Positions 49,155 through 58,528 of a DNA stretch of 64,000 nucleotides are shown in pieces (the first letter of the stretch is position 1; each line of letters opens with the position of its first letter). A program made the position numbers and the translations under genes. The notes under the pieces were generated by a model. That model did not search any database. It saw only the letters and a list, made by a program, of their open reading frames with translations, and was not told where the DNA came from. Location: positions 62,001-126,000 of the forward strand of contig WGNK01000025.1 in NCBI GenBank assembly GCA_016124535.1. The letters run 5' to 3'. Source of the stretch: Azospirillum sp. (lineage in GTDB: Bacteria; Pseudomonadota; Alphaproteobacteria; Azospirillales; Azospirillaceae).

Positions 49155-50270
49155 ATGACGGGCAGGACCAGAGTCCTGGTGATCGATGACTCGGCCTCGG
49201 TGCGCGAGACGCTGCGGGAGGTGATTGCCGGCGACCCCGATCTGGAGGTGATGGGGACGGCGAGTGATCCTTACGTGGCGGCCAGGCTGATCGCCGAGGA
49301 AGTGCCGGACGTCATCATCCTCGACGTCGAGATGCCACGGATGGACGGCATCACCTTCCTGCGCAAGGTGATGCAGCAGCGGCCGATGCCGGTGGTGATG
49401 TGCTCGTCGCTGACCGAGGCCGGCTCCGCCACCTTGCTGGAAGCGCTGGAGGCCGGCGCAGTCGATATCATCCAGAAGCCGCACCTGGGCTCACGGCAGT
49501 TTCTGCTGGAATCCCGGATAGCGATCTGTGACGTGATCAAGGCGGCCTCGACTGCCCGGCTGCGACCGTCCGGTGGCGCCGGCCGTGCCGCTGCTGCCGA
49601 CAAGACCCGCCTGGTTACCGAGAAACTGACCGCCGACGTGATTTTGCCGGCGCCGGTCCCGCCCAAGGGACAGGCGATGGCCCGAACCACCGAAACCGTG
49701 GTCTGTATCGGTGCTTCGACCGGCGGGACCGAATCGCTGCGGGTGGTGCTCGAGGCCCTGCCCGCCGACGCCCCCGCCACCGCGATCGTCCAGCACATGC
49801 CGGAGAAGTTCACCGCGGCCTTCGCCCGCCGCCTCGACGGGCTGTGCGCGGTCGCGGTCAAGGAAGCCGAGGACGGCGACACGCTGCGGCGCGGCCAGGT
49901 GCTGATCGCACCCGGAAACCGCCATATGTTGGTCAAGCGCAGCGGTGCGCGCTACTACGTCGAGATCCGCGACGGGCCCCTGGTGTCGCGCCATCGGCCG
50001 TCAGTCGATGTCCTGTTCCGCTCCGCCGCCCGCTATGCCGGGGCCAACGGAGTCGGCGTGCTGATGACCGGAATGGGCGACGACGGCGCCAAGGGCATGC
50101 TCGAGATGTTCCAGGCCGGGGCCTATACCGTCGCCGAAGACGAATCGACCTGCGTGGTGTTCGGCATGCCCCGCGAAGCGATCAAGCTCGGTGCCACCCG
50201 CAAGGTCGTGCCACTGGGCTTGATTGGAAGTGAAATCCTGCGCGCTTGTTCTGCACCCGCGAGACCCTGA
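49155..50270 (+). CDS. cheB: Chemotaxis methylesterase CheB (371 aa)
   Basis: Response-regulator-controlled esterase and deamidase that removes receptor methyl groups. The receiver domain (1-120) has [17 protein letters not shown] (phosphoacceptor Asp) and the IQKPH lysine. After a linker comes the esterase domain with catalytic Ser in GASTGGTES, His in IVQHMP and Asp in MTGMGDDG. Its stop TGA shares a base with the cheD ATG (TGATG), so expression is coupled. Confidence 0.97.
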   Translation: MTGRTRVLVIDDSASVRETLREVIAGDPDLEVMGTASDPYVAARLIAEEVPDVIILDVEMPRMDGITFLRKVMQQRPMPVVMCSSLTEAGSATLLEALEAGAVDIIQKPHLGSRQFLLESRIAICDVIKAASTARLRPSGGAGRAAAADKTRLVTEKLTADVILPAPVPPKGQAMARTTETVVCIGASTGGTESLRVVLEALPADAPATAIVQHMPEKFTAAFARRLDGLCAVAVKEAEDGDTLRRGQVLIAPGNRHMLVKRSGARYYVEIRDGPLVSRHRPSVDVLFRSAARYAGANGVGVLMTGMGDDGAKGMLEMFQAGAYTVAEDESTCVVFGMPREAIKLGATRKVVPLGLIGSEILRACSAPARP

Positions 50271-50902
50271 TGGCCTGTTTCGAAACCAGCCACTTCGCCT
50301 TGCGCCCGACGGTCTGCCTCTCCGCCGGCGATATCCAGTGCGAACGCATACCCCAGTTGCTCAGAACTGTCCTCGGCTCCTGCGTCGCGGTCTGCCTGTG
50401 GGACCGGCGCCAGCACTTCGGCGGCATGAGCCATTTCATTCTGCCGACCACCCCGGACAACTCCGAGCGATCGCCACGTTTCGGCGACGTTGCTGTCCCG
50501 GCCCTGATCGAACAGATGCTCAAACTGGGCAGCAGAGTCACCGATCTCGAGGCGAAGCTGTTCGGTGGCGCCAATGTCCTGCCGATCCAATGCGACGACC
50601 TGGCGGTGGGCGGCCGCAACATCGAGGTGGCGTTCGCGGCGCTGGAGCGACGCGGCATCCCCGTGGTCGCGAGCCGCCTGTCCGGCCAGCAGGGTGTGGT
50701 CCTGGTCCAGTGCACCGAATGCGGCGACGTCTGGCTGCGTCGGATTCACGGTCAGGCGGCACCGAACGGCTTGACCGCTCCCCGCAGCAGCCGAACCGGA
50801 CGCGCCGGGTCGGCGCTTGCCCGCCGTGATGCCGCAGCCCGGCCGGCGCCCTGCCACACCTGCGGGATGCCGGCGCAGGCGACCGAAATGGAGCTGCGCT
50901 GA
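50270..50902 (+). CDS. cheD: Chemoreceptor glutamine deamidase CheD (210 aa)
   Basis: Deamidates receptor Gln to Glu. The catalytic Cys is in VLGSCVAVCLWD and the catalytic His in GGMSHFILP, with the conserved FGGANVLP-type loop after. The last 50 residues (Arg/Ala-rich, ending with CHTCGMP) are not part of the CheD core. I start at the ATG overlapping the cheB stop; an ATG eight codons upstream is also in frame. Its stop again shares a base with the next gene's ATG (TGATG). Confidence 0.93.
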   Translation: MACFETSHFALRPTVCLSAGDIQCERIPQLLRTVLGSCVAVCLWDRRQHFGGMSHFILPTTPDNSERSPRFGDVAVPALIEQMLKLGSRVTDLEAKLFGGANVLPIQCDDLAVGGRNIEVAFAALERRGIPVVASRLSGQQGVVLVQCTECGDVWLRRIHGQAAPNGLTAPRSSRTGRAGSALARRDAAARPAPCHTCGMPAQATEMELR

Positions 50903-52719
50903 TGGACGCGCGCAACTATGCTGGCGGCCTCGGACCGGCCGCGAATGAGGCCGGCCGTGCCCGAGCCTGGGCAATGCGGCTGAAGCAGGCCGGGCATTTC
51001 ATCGCCCCGTTCGTTGCCCTGGAGCGGCTTTTCCTGGATTTCGGCGAACGGCTGCGCACGCTCCACCGCAAGGTCGCGCGGGTGTCGGACGATGCCGAAT
51101 CCGCGGGCGCACTTCTCGCCTCGCCCGATTTTCGCGAGATGCTGGCGGCGGTCAACGATCTGGCCCGCGGTATCGATGCGCTACGCGGCCGCCCGGACGA
51201 CTCCGCCGCAACCCTGGCCCGGCTGGTCGCGGTTTCCGAGGCGATCCTCGGCACCCTGGCAGCCCTCAGCCGCATCATGTTTCAGGTCCAGGTTCTGGCG
51301 GTCAACGCCAAGATCGAATCGTCCCAGCTGGCTCGAACCGGAGTGGATTTCACGGTTTTCACCAACGAGATCACCCGGCTTGCCGGCTGCGGCGAGGCGG
51401 CGATCGGCGGTGTCAGGCTGGAACTGACCGCCCTGCGAGCCGCCGCAAGCGCGGCGATCACCGAGCAATCGGCGTTCGAGCAGGCGGGCATGCGCGAATT
51501 GCATGACCTGTTCAGCCGCCTCACCGCCCTGATCGCCGCGCTCGAACAGCGCCAGGCCCTGGCCGAAAACGGCGTCAGCGAATTGGTGCCGCTGCTGCGC
51601 TCGCTGTCCGGCCATATCGGCCAGGTGGTGTCCGATCTGCAGATTTTCGACATCACCCGCCAGCGCCTGGAGCATGTCGAGCAGGCGCTCGACCTCGCCG
51701 CCGGCATGATCGAGGCCGAGGGCGCTTCGGACATGGATGCGCTGCAACAACAGGTCTTCGTCAACGGCATCGCCGAATTGCAGGCGGCTCAGCTGACCCA
51801 GGCGGTCGATGGCTATGACCGGGCCGTGCTCGACATCGGCGGCGGCATGCAGGCGATGACCAAGGGTGTGCCGGTGATCGCCGCACTGTCCGAGAATGCG
51901 TTCGGCGGCGGCGGCGGCGAGTCGGTCGAGGCGGTCAATCGCGACCTGGAAAAGGCCGGCGCCCTGTTCGCCACCTTCACCGCCGGCCGCGATCACGCCG
52001 AAAAGGGGCTGGGCGTGGTGGCGGCTGCGGCGGCGCGGGCCCGCGGCCTGATCCGTTCGCTGAATTCGGTCAATGCCGACATGCGGCTGATGGCGCTCAA
52101 CGCTTCGATCAAATGCGGCAATATGGGCGACCGTGGCCGCACGCTGCAGGTCGTCGCCAACGAACTCCAGGCCCTGGCCCGCCTCACCGGCGAGCACGTC
52201 GACCTGGTGGCGGCCAACCTGGCGCAGGCGGTATCCGTCGCCGACGAAATCGGTGGTGGCCGGGGCTCGGCCCGGGCCGCGGATATCCTGGCCCTGCAAT
52301 CGGCGCTCGACCTCGCCTCGGCCCGACTGGCCAACGCTGGTGCCCGGCTGCCGCCGTTGCTCGATGGGATCACCGCCAATGCCGCGGCCGTGGTCGAACT
52401 CGGCCGGGTCGCCGCGGAAGGCTTCACCGAGCGGGTCGCCTGCAGCGGTCTGGTTGCGCGCAGCGTCAGTGGTCTGGAAGCGCTGGCCGGCGACACCGCG
52501 CCGGGCCTGACCGGCGAGGCGCTGGAAGCAGCGCGGTCGGCCGTCCTGGCCTTTGCCGAAGCGCACTATACCATGGCCAGCGAGCGTGCCATCCACGGCA
52601 GTGCGGTCAGCACCGCCAAGCTCACCGACCTGCTCAAAGGCAGCCCGCCGGCAGCCGTCGGGGCGGGCGCAACCGCGCCGCCAGCCGGCGAGCCGGACAT
52701 CTCCGACCTGCTGTTCTGA
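50902..52719 (+). CDS. Soluble MCP-like helical protein, duplicated architecture (605 aa)
   Basis: Cytosolic, almost fully helical protein with no transmembrane helix or sensor domain. Two receptor-tip-like segments appear: VQVLAVNAKIESSQL (about 129-143) and MRLMALNASIKCGNMG (about 394-409), the latter followed by RGRTLQVVANELQALA as in MCP hairpins. The typical NxxIEAARAG is altered in both, so binding to CheW may be weakened or specialised. The C-terminal Ala/Pro linker ends in DISDLLF, possibly a short docking tail. As last gene of the che operon it could be a cytoplasmic receptor or scaffold. Family name uncertain. Confidence 0.7.
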   Translation: MDARNYAGGLGPAANEAGRARAWAMRLKQAGHFIAPFVALERLFLDFGERLRTLHRKVARVSDDAESAGALLASPDFREMLAAVNDLARGIDALRGRPDDSAATLARLVAVSEAILGTLAALSRIMFQVQVLAVNAKIESSQLARTGVDFTVFTNEITRLAGCGEAAIGGVRLELTALRAAASAAITEQSAFEQAGMRELHDLFSRLTALIAALEQRQALAENGVSELVPLLRSLSGHIGQVVSDLQIFDITRQRLEHVEQALDLAAGMIEAEGASDMDALQQQVFVNGIAELQAAQLTQAVDGYDRAVLDIGGGMQAMTKGVPVIAALSENAFGGGGGESVEAVNRDLEKAGALFATFTAGRDHAEKGLGVVAAAAARARGLIRSLNSVNADMRLMALNASIKCGNMGDRGRTLQVVANELQALARLTGEHVDLVAANLAQAVSVADEIGGGRGSARAADILALQSALDLASARLANAGARLPPLLDGITANAAAVVELGRVAAEGFTERVACSGLVARSVSGLEALAGDTAPGLTGEALEAARSAVLAFAEAHYTMASERAIHGSAVSTAKLTDLLKGSPPAAVGAGATAPPAGEPDISDLLF

Positions 52720-52771
52720 GCCGCCGCGACGCGGGGCGCCGTGGCCCCCGGCCGCCCGGACCCCAAGCGCG

Positions 52772-53026
52772 CTAACGACGGCGGTAGGGGCAGTCGTCAC
52801 GCGCGCAGGCAGCGGCGCCGCGGGCCGCCACGAACACGCCGCAAGCCGGGCACCTGACCATGTCCTCCGCCGCGCCGCCGGCCGGACCGCGCGAGGCTGC
52901 GGCCTGCTCGCGTCGCGCCGCCATCTCGGCGTGGCGGCGACGGGCAGCCTTGAAACGATCGATCCGGCGGAACACCCACCAGGTCGCCACGATCAGGAAG
53001 ATCAGAGTCAGCGTTTTCGAGAGCAT
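52772..53026 (-). CDS. Small membrane protein with zinc-ribbon, PP0621-like (84 aa)
   Basis: One N-terminal transmembrane helix (about 4-21), a basic/helical linker, and a C-terminal metal-binding motif (CPACGVFVAARGAAACARDDC) preceded by EDMVRC. This matches the small PP0621-type family of unknown function. It converges with the che operon and lies upstream of nothing obvious on its strand; the caspase-like gene starts far away. Confidence 0.75.
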   Translation of the reverse strand: MLSKTLTLIFLIVATWWVFRRIDRFKAARRRHAEMAARREQAAASRGPAGGAAEDMVRCPACGVFVAARGAAACARDDCPYRRR

Positions 53027-53120
53027 CGCGCATTCCGGCTGGCCAGCGGACGTCCGACCGTAAGGTCAAGCGCGCCGAACGACAACCACCAATGCCGCGG
53101 CCAACGCCACCAGCTTCCGG

Positions 53121-54935
53121 TCAGGGCGCCGTCTGCCGTGGGGCCGCGACGACCATCGCATCATATTGGATCAACGGATCGTCGAGCCGGCCGGGCGGGC
53201 CGGTGACCGGCCGCTGCAACCCCTTGGTCTTGCCGGTCACCATCGCCTGGACGAAGCGTTCCAGTTCGCCTTTGCTGAGGATGCCGTCGTTGCCGGTGTC
53301 GGCGGCGCCTTCGACCGCGCGGGCGAAGGCCCAGCTGAGCGCCCCCCGTGACACCCCATCGACTTTGATCAGCGGCGGCGTCTCGCCATCAGCCACCGCG
53401 CCGAAATAGAACAGGTTGCCGCCTGGAGCGATGGCATCGGCCATGGTTCCGGAATGTCCGGCATCGACCACGAACACCACATTGACCGCGGCGGCACTCT
53501 TGAACAGCCGCGCCAGCTCGTCATCAAGGATCAGCTCGTTGGCCCCCTCGCCGCGGCTGCCATAGCCGGCAAGCACGAGGAATTCATCCATGCCGGTCGG
53601 CTCCGAGCCGGCGACGTATTCCGGCCGCTGATCGGCCTGCCCCGAGAATGCGAACACCACAGTGTCGCCCGGCTGGGCTTCTGCGACCAGTTCCCGGAAC
53701 GCCGTAAGCACCGCATTGCGGGTCGCCTTGGCGTCGAGCAGCAAGCGGAGGTCGCGCGCGCCGGCACGGGTCACCGCCTCGGCGATATCACGGGCATCGC
53801 TGACCGAGCCACTGAGCGGCGGCAAAGACTGGTAGGCGTCTATGCCGACCACCAGGGCATAGAGCCCCTGCCCGCTGCGCACCGGTGCCGGCCCGGTCTC
53901 CGCCGCGACCGCCCGGCGCTCGGCCGCCGCCGCCGGCGAGGCAGACGGAACCGGCTCGGCGCGCACCCGGGCCAGCGCGGCGAAACGCCCTTCGGGATAG
54001 GTTTCCAGATAGGCGCGGTAATCGGCCGGACGGCTGCTGTGCTTGATCGCGTCCCAGAAGGTCAGCTCGACGGCCTCGTCGGCCGCTGTGGCCGCAGTGA
54101 CGGCGGCGGCAGTTTCCCCGGTGGCCGAGCGCGATGCCGGGCCGGCCGGCCGGGCCGGCGCCATCAGATAAATCGGGTCGCCGCCCAGCGAGCCGTAGGT
54201 GAAGGGCTGCTGGCGCCCCTCGGTCGCGGTCATCACGGTATCGCGGACCCGGCCGAACAGCCGTTCGATCGGCAGTCCCGGCGTTTCCAGGTGCTGGAGC
54301 AGCGCCGCGGTATAGGGGCTGTGGTCGCCGCTGCCATCGGCGGCGATCATGTCCTCCTTGGTCGCATAGGCGATCAAGGTATTGCCGTCGGCGGTTTCGA
54401 TCCGGGCGAAGCCGCGCCCGACCAGGGTGGAACGGCTGCCCATCGAGCGCGCCATGCGGGCGCCGAACGGATTGTCGCGGCAGGCGTCGAGGATGACCAC
54501 GCGCAGCCGCCGCGCGGTCTCGGCCTCGGCCATCACCCGTTCGACCGAAACCGCCTCGTCCTCGAGATCCTTCTCGTCGGCCAGCCGGACATCGACCGGC
54601 AGCAAATAGTTGTGCCCGGCGATCTGAATGCCGTGGCCGGCATAGAAAATCAGCGCGATATCGGCGCCGGCAACCCGCTGACGGAAGGTCTTGAGCGCCT
54701 GGATCATGCCCTCGCGGTCCAGATCATAGCCGGCGACCACGGCAAAGCCGAGCCGCTCCAGACTAGCCGCCATCGCCCTGGCATCGGCCGGCGGATTGGC
54801 GAGGTGGGGTGCCAAGCGGTAGGCGCCGTTGCCGATCACCAGGGCGACGCGCTCCGCCGCCACGGCACTCCAGCCGCCGAGCGCGACGCCCAGAGCCACG
54901 ACAAAACCGACCACCCGAACAACGCTGCCTGCCAT
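53121..54935 (-). CDS. Exported protein with one intact and one degenerate caspase-like domain (604 aa)
   Basis: A signal peptide (about 1-27) targets it to the periplasm. The first peptidase C14 domain (about 30-260) has the dyad His101 (YAGHGIQ) and Cys152 (LDACRDNPF). A linker with a tetratricopeptide-like FWDAIKHSSRPADYRAYLE segment and Ala-rich stretch follows. The second caspase fold (about 375-600) keeps the frame but has Gln433 where the His should be (SGQAD) and Gly493 in place of Cys (DAGHSG), so it is a pseudoenzyme. A DTGNDGILSKGE loop near 545-556 resembles an EF-hand. Start: GAGG precedes the ATG at 54935; another ATG is at 54950. Confidence 0.9.
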   Translation of the reverse strand: MAGSVVRVVGFVVALGVALGGWSAVAAERVALVIGNGAYRLAPHLANPPADARAMAASLERLGFAVVAGYDLDREGMIQALKTFRQRVAGADIALIFYAGHGIQIAGHNYLLPVDVRLADEKDLEDEAVSVERVMAEAETARRLRVVILDACRDNPFGARMARSMGSRSTLVGRGFARIETADGNTLIAYATKEDMIAADGSGDHSPYTAALLQHLETPGLPIERLFGRVRDTVMTATEGRQQPFTYGSLGGDPIYLMAPARPAGPASRSATGETAAAVTAATAADEAVELTFWDAIKHSSRPADYRAYLETYPEGRFAALARVRAEPVPSASPAAAAERRAVAAETGPAPVRSGQGLYALVVGIDAYQSLPPLSGSVSDARDIAEAVTRAGARDLRLLLDAKATRNAVLTAFRELVAEAQPGDTVVFAFSGQADQRPEYVAGSEPTGMDEFLVLAGYGSRGEGANELILDDELARLFKSAAAVNVVFVVDAGHSGTMADAIAPGGNLFYFGAVADGETPPLIKVDGVSRGALSWAFARAVEGAADTGNDGILSKGELERFVQAMVTGKTKGLQRPVTGPPGRLDDPLIQYDAMVVAAPRQTAP

Positions 54936-55094
54936 CGTCGCCTCACCCATCCGCCCCTGCCGCGGGGCCGGCCCATTTCATCCATACCCAGTCGGGCGAT
55001 ATCTGGGGCGGCATTGGGGCGCCGTTAAGGCAGCCGCGCAGACTTCACGCGCCGGCGTGGCCGCCAGGTCACGGGCATCGGTCACGGGCATCGG

Positions 55095-55916
55095 TCACGG
55101 CATGAACTGTTCCTTGAGGATGCGTTCCTCGAGATTGAACTCCGGGTCGAACAGCAGGGTCTGGCTGACCGAGCGGTCCTCCGCGACCTCGACCGTGGCG
55201 ACTTCGCGAACTTCGAAAGAATCGGCGACCGCGCTGACCGGCCGTTTCGGCGACTCCAGAATCTCGAAGCGGATGCGCGCGGTGTGCGACAGCAGGGCGC
55301 CGCGCCAGCGCCGCGGCCGGAATACGCTGATCGGGGTCAGCGCCAGGACATTGGCCTCAAGCGGAATGATCGGACCGTGGGCGGAGAAGTTGTAGGCGGT
55401 ACTGCCCGCCGGGGTCGACACCAGGGCACCGTCGCAGTTCAGCTCGGGCAGGCGTTCGACGCCGTCGACCAGGATCCGCAGCTTGGCCGCCTGGCGGGAT
55501 TGGCGCAGCAGGGAGACCTCGTTGATCGCCAGCGCTTCGACCCGCTCGCCATTGGTCCGGGTGGCGACCATGCGCAAGGGATGGAGATGGACCTTCTGGG
55601 CGCGGGCCACCCGCGACGGCAGGTCGCCATCGCTATAGTCGTTGAGCAGAAAGCCGACCGAGCCGCGGTTCACGCCATAGACCGGCAGCGGCAGCAGCGG
55701 TGCCGGTCCCAGCCCCCGGTGCAGGGTTTCCAGCATAAAACCGTCGCCGCCGAGGGCCACCACCGCATCGGCTTCGGCCAACGGCGTATTGCCGTAGCGG
55801 CTGCCGAATTCGGCCAGCGCCGCCTGCGCCTCCTCGGTATCGGCGGCGAGGAAGCACAGCCGGGGCGCAGCGACCTCCCGATCGGCAGCCGGGTCGGGGG
55901 CGATGTGATCTGCCAT
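55095..55916 (-). CDS. nadK: NAD kinase (273 aa)
   Basis: Phosphorylates NAD to NADP. The signature GGDGFMLET lies near residue 55, followed by [13 protein letters not shown], the NE motif (AINEVSLLR) and [13 protein letters not shown] near 165. This is the compact alphaproteobacterial form. GGAGGGG before the ATG at 55916 fixes the start. The LOG gene ends 76 bp upstream on the same strand, so the two may be cotranscribed. Confidence 0.96.
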   Translation of the reverse strand: MADHIAPDPAADREVAAPRLCFLAADTEEAQAALAEFGSRYGNTPLAEADAVVALGGDGFMLETLHRGLGPAPLLPLPVYGVNRGSVGFLLNDYSDGDLPSRVARAQKVHLHPLRMVATRTNGERVEALAINEVSLLRQSRQAAKLRILVDGVERLPELNCDGALVSTPAGSTAYNFSAHGPIIPLEANVLALTPISVFRPRRWRGALLSHTARIRFEILESPKRPVSAVADSFEVREVATVEVAEDRSVSQTLLFDPEFNLEERILKEQFMP

Positions 55917-55992
55917 GGGCGCCTTCCCCTCCGGACCTGGTCTCAAACGCCACAGAAGGCGCTGGCGTCTTGGAGCCGGGCCAGCCACGGGG

Positions 55993-56571
55993 TCAGCTCT
56001 CGTCGTCGGCGATCCAGCGGGCCACCGGCGGCGGCTGATAGCGGCGGATCGCCCGCAGCATCGAGTCCGCATCGCTTGCCACCATCAGAATGTCGCGATG
56101 AACCTGTTTCAGGAAGCCTTGAGCAACCACCTCTTCGAGGAAGGTCAGCAGGCTGTCGTAGAAACCATCGACATTGAGCAGGCCGCACGGTTTGGCGTGC
56201 TGGCCGAGCTGCGCCCAACTCCACACCTCGAAGATTTCCTCAAGCGTGCCGACGCCGCCGGGCAGCGCGATGAAGGCGTCGGACAGGCTGGCCATCACCG
56301 CCTTGCGTTCATGCATCGAGCCGACCACCCGCAGGTCGTCGAGCTTATCATGGGCGACTTCGCGGCGCAGCAGCGCCCGCGGAATCACCCCGATCACCTC
56401 GCCGCCGCCGGCCTTGGCGGCGTCGGCGACCACGCCCATCAGCCCGACCGAAGCCCCGCCATAGACCACGCCGATGCCCTCGCGCGCCAGCAGCGCGCCA
56501 AGCGCGGTCGCGGCATCGCGATAGGCCGGATCATGGCCGGGGTTGGAGCCGCAGAAGACACAGATCCGCAT
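55993..56571 (-). CDS. LOG-family nucleotide hydrolase, TIGR00730-type (192 aa)
   Basis: Rossmann-like phosphoribohydrolase that releases base from nucleoside monophosphates; plant homologues activate cytokinins. Core motifs: [27 protein letters not shown] and [12 protein letters not shown], the last being the family hallmark. Length is normal. Its bacterial substrate, often AMP, is not shown here. It lies just upstream of nadK on the same strand. Confidence 0.93.
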   Translation of the reverse strand: MRICVFCGSNPGHDPAYRDAATALGALLAREGIGVVYGGASVGLMGVVADAAKAGGGEVIGVIPRALLRREVAHDKLDDLRVVGSMHERKAVMASLSDAFIALPGGVGTLEEIFEVWSWAQLGQHAKPCGLLNVDGFYDSLLTFLEEVVAQGFLKQVHRDILMVASDADSMLRAIRRYQPPPVARWIADDES

Positions 56572-56791
56572 GGGGCGCTCTTAACGGAGGGGGCAGCGAG
56601 GGTGAGCAATGCCTGAAGGCTGCGCAAAAAGCTACCCCCCGCGAACCGGCCGCCGGGCGCCTCGATGCAAGATCATCCGCCCGCGACCCGGCAGAAACCT
56701 GCCATCTCGGAAGAGACACTGGTCAAGGGCGCCGAGTTCGCCCATCCTTGCGGATACAAGGTCATAACGACCGTTGAGGGGAGATAAGGAC

Positions 56792-57307
56792 ATGGAATTC
56801 ATTCAGGATTTCTGGGGCGGTTTCAAACAGACGACCAGCCTCGCACCACTCTATCTGGCGTTGGTCACCGCGGGGCTGTGGGCCGACCGCCAATTCGGCA
56901 AGTCGGAAGAAGTGCGTCTGGCCGGCGGCCTGATTCTGGGACTGATCGGCGGTGTCGTGCTGACCTACCTGAAGATCGCGGTCAATTTCCCGCCCTGGCT
57001 GTTCCCGCTGCCGCTGGTTCTGCTCGGACTGATCTGTGCGCTGAAGTCGCCGGCGGAGAATTCCGGCGTCGCCTTTTTCGTGTTGCTTGGGATCGGCGTT
57101 TATTTTGGCTTCGGCCAAAGCTGGCAGGGTGGTCAACTCGCGACCCTGATCGGCATCGCCGGGGGTGCGGTGATGGCGCTGGCGGCCGGAATCGGGCTGG
57201 GCACGATCGTCTCGGCAGCGATCGGCAGCTTCTCGATCCGCTTCTTCGGATTCGGGGTCGCTGCGATCGGCGTGCTCATGCTGCTCGACCGCGGCATGCT
57301 TCGTTAG
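56792..57307 (+). CDS. Small polytopic membrane protein, unknown (171 aa)
   Basis: Five hydrophobic segments (about 20-36, 43-63, 70-88, 94-112, 118-165), with little else. Pro/Gly-rich, loosely reminiscent of HupE/UreJ-type proteins, but I do not assign it there. ATG 56792 has AAGGA just upstream; a TTG at 56774 is in frame but less likely. Convergent with gpsA. Confidence 0.7.
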   Translation: MEFIQDFWGGFKQTTSLAPLYLALVTAGLWADRQFGKSEEVRLAGGLILGLIGGVVLTYLKIAVNFPPWLFPLPLVLLGLICALKSPAENSGVAFFVLLGIGVYFGFGQSWQGGQLATLIGIAGGAVMALAAGIGLGTIVSAAIGSFSIRFFGFGVAAIGVLMLLDRGMLR

Positions 57308-57350
57308 GGCATTTTTTCGATCGACGCGGGCGGCGGTTCCGGGGCGGAGG

Positions 57351-58349
57351 TCAGTCGCCCTCCTCCCGGAACGGTCGCGCCAGCAGGGCATCAATGGTGC
57401 CGTCGATCCCGGCGCCGCGGTTGAGGATGGCGTCGACTGCGGCGGAGATCGGCATTTCGATGCGGTGTCGCGCCGCCAATTCGACCACCGCGGCGGCCGA
57501 GGTGACGCCCTCGGCGACCGAGCGGCGCTCGTTCAGCACCTCCCGGAGGTCGCGCCCCTCGCCCAGAGCGACGCCCAGGGACATGTTACGCGACTGAAGG
57601 CCGCTGCAGGTCAGGGTCAGGTCGCCCAGCCCGGACAGCCCCATCAGGGTCTCCGGTTTCGCGCCCATGGCGCGACCGAGTCGGCCGATCTCGGCGAGGC
57701 CGCGGGTGATCAGGGCGGCGCGGGCATTGTCGCCGAACCGGCGGCCGTGGACGACGCCGCACGCGATCGCCAGGACGTTCTTGACCGCGCCGCCGATCTC
57801 GGCACCGATCAGATCATCGGACAAATAGGGCCGGAAGGCGCGGCTGCCCAGCGCCTCGGCCAAACCGGCCCCCAGCGCCGGGTCGGGACAGGCGAGCGTC
57901 ACCGCGGTCGGCAAGCCGCGCGCGACCTCGGCGGCAAAGGTCGGCCCCGACAGCACCGCCAGCGGCCGGCCGGGCAAAGCCGCGGCCGCAACCTCGCTCA
58001 TCAGGCGGCAGCTGCCGAGTTCGACCCCTTTGGCGCAGATCACCACCGGAGTGGTCGCCGCCAGCGTTCCGGCCAGATTGCTCGCGACCCGCCCCAGGTG
58101 CTGGGCCGGAACCACCAGCAGGATCAGGTCGCTTCGCGCCGCCTCGGCGAGCTGCGCGGTTGACCGGATCGCGGGGTCCAGCGGCACGCCGGGCAGAAAC
58201 AGCCGATTTTCGTGGTGCCGGTTGATCGAGTCGACCACCTCCGCCTCGCGCGCCCACAGCACGACCTCGGCCCCCGCCCGCACCGCCGTCACCGCCATCG
58301 CGGTCCCCCAGGCACCGCCGCCGATTACCCCGATTCTCTGGAATGCCAT
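57351..58349 (-). CDS. gpsA: Glycerol-3-phosphate dehydrogenase, NAD(P)+ (332 aa)
   Basis: Makes glycerol-3-phosphate from DHAP for phospholipid synthesis. N-terminal Rossmann loop GVIGGGAWGTAMA; catalytic Lys in GGAVKNVLAIACG near 190; the SGLGDLTLTC loop near 255 completes the signature. I start at the ATG at 58349; the longer frame upstream is not supported. In many alphaproteobacteria gpsA directly follows tsaD; here a DUF2061 gene on the opposite strand separates them. Confidence 0.97.
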   Translation of the reverse strand: MAFQRIGVIGGGAWGTAMAVTAVRAGAEVVLWAREAEVVDSINRHHENRLFLPGVPLDPAIRSTAQLAEAARSDLILLVVPAQHLGRVASNLAGTLAATTPVVICAKGVELGSCRLMSEVAAAALPGRPLAVLSGPTFAAEVARGLPTAVTLACPDPALGAGLAEALGSRAFRPYLSDDLIGAEIGGAVKNVLAIACGVVHGRRFGDNARAALITRGLAEIGRLGRAMGAKPETLMGLSGLGDLTLTCSGLQSRNMSLGVALGEGRDLREVLNERRSVAEGVTSAAAVVELAARHRIEMPISAAVDAILNRGAGIDGTIDALLARPFREEGD

Positions 58350-58528
58350 CCTGTTTCGACCCTTCGCGCAGCACTTGAGCCCGAATAAAGCACCCCGCCC
58401 CATCGTTCGGCAACGGCGGAAGCCTGCGGCATCAGACGAATTGCCACGTCGCATAAACGGCGTGAAGTTTGTGCGGCGCACCGGAGTTCGCTACACTCAT
58501 CGGGTCTGTCGCTTCCGAATGAAATCCG

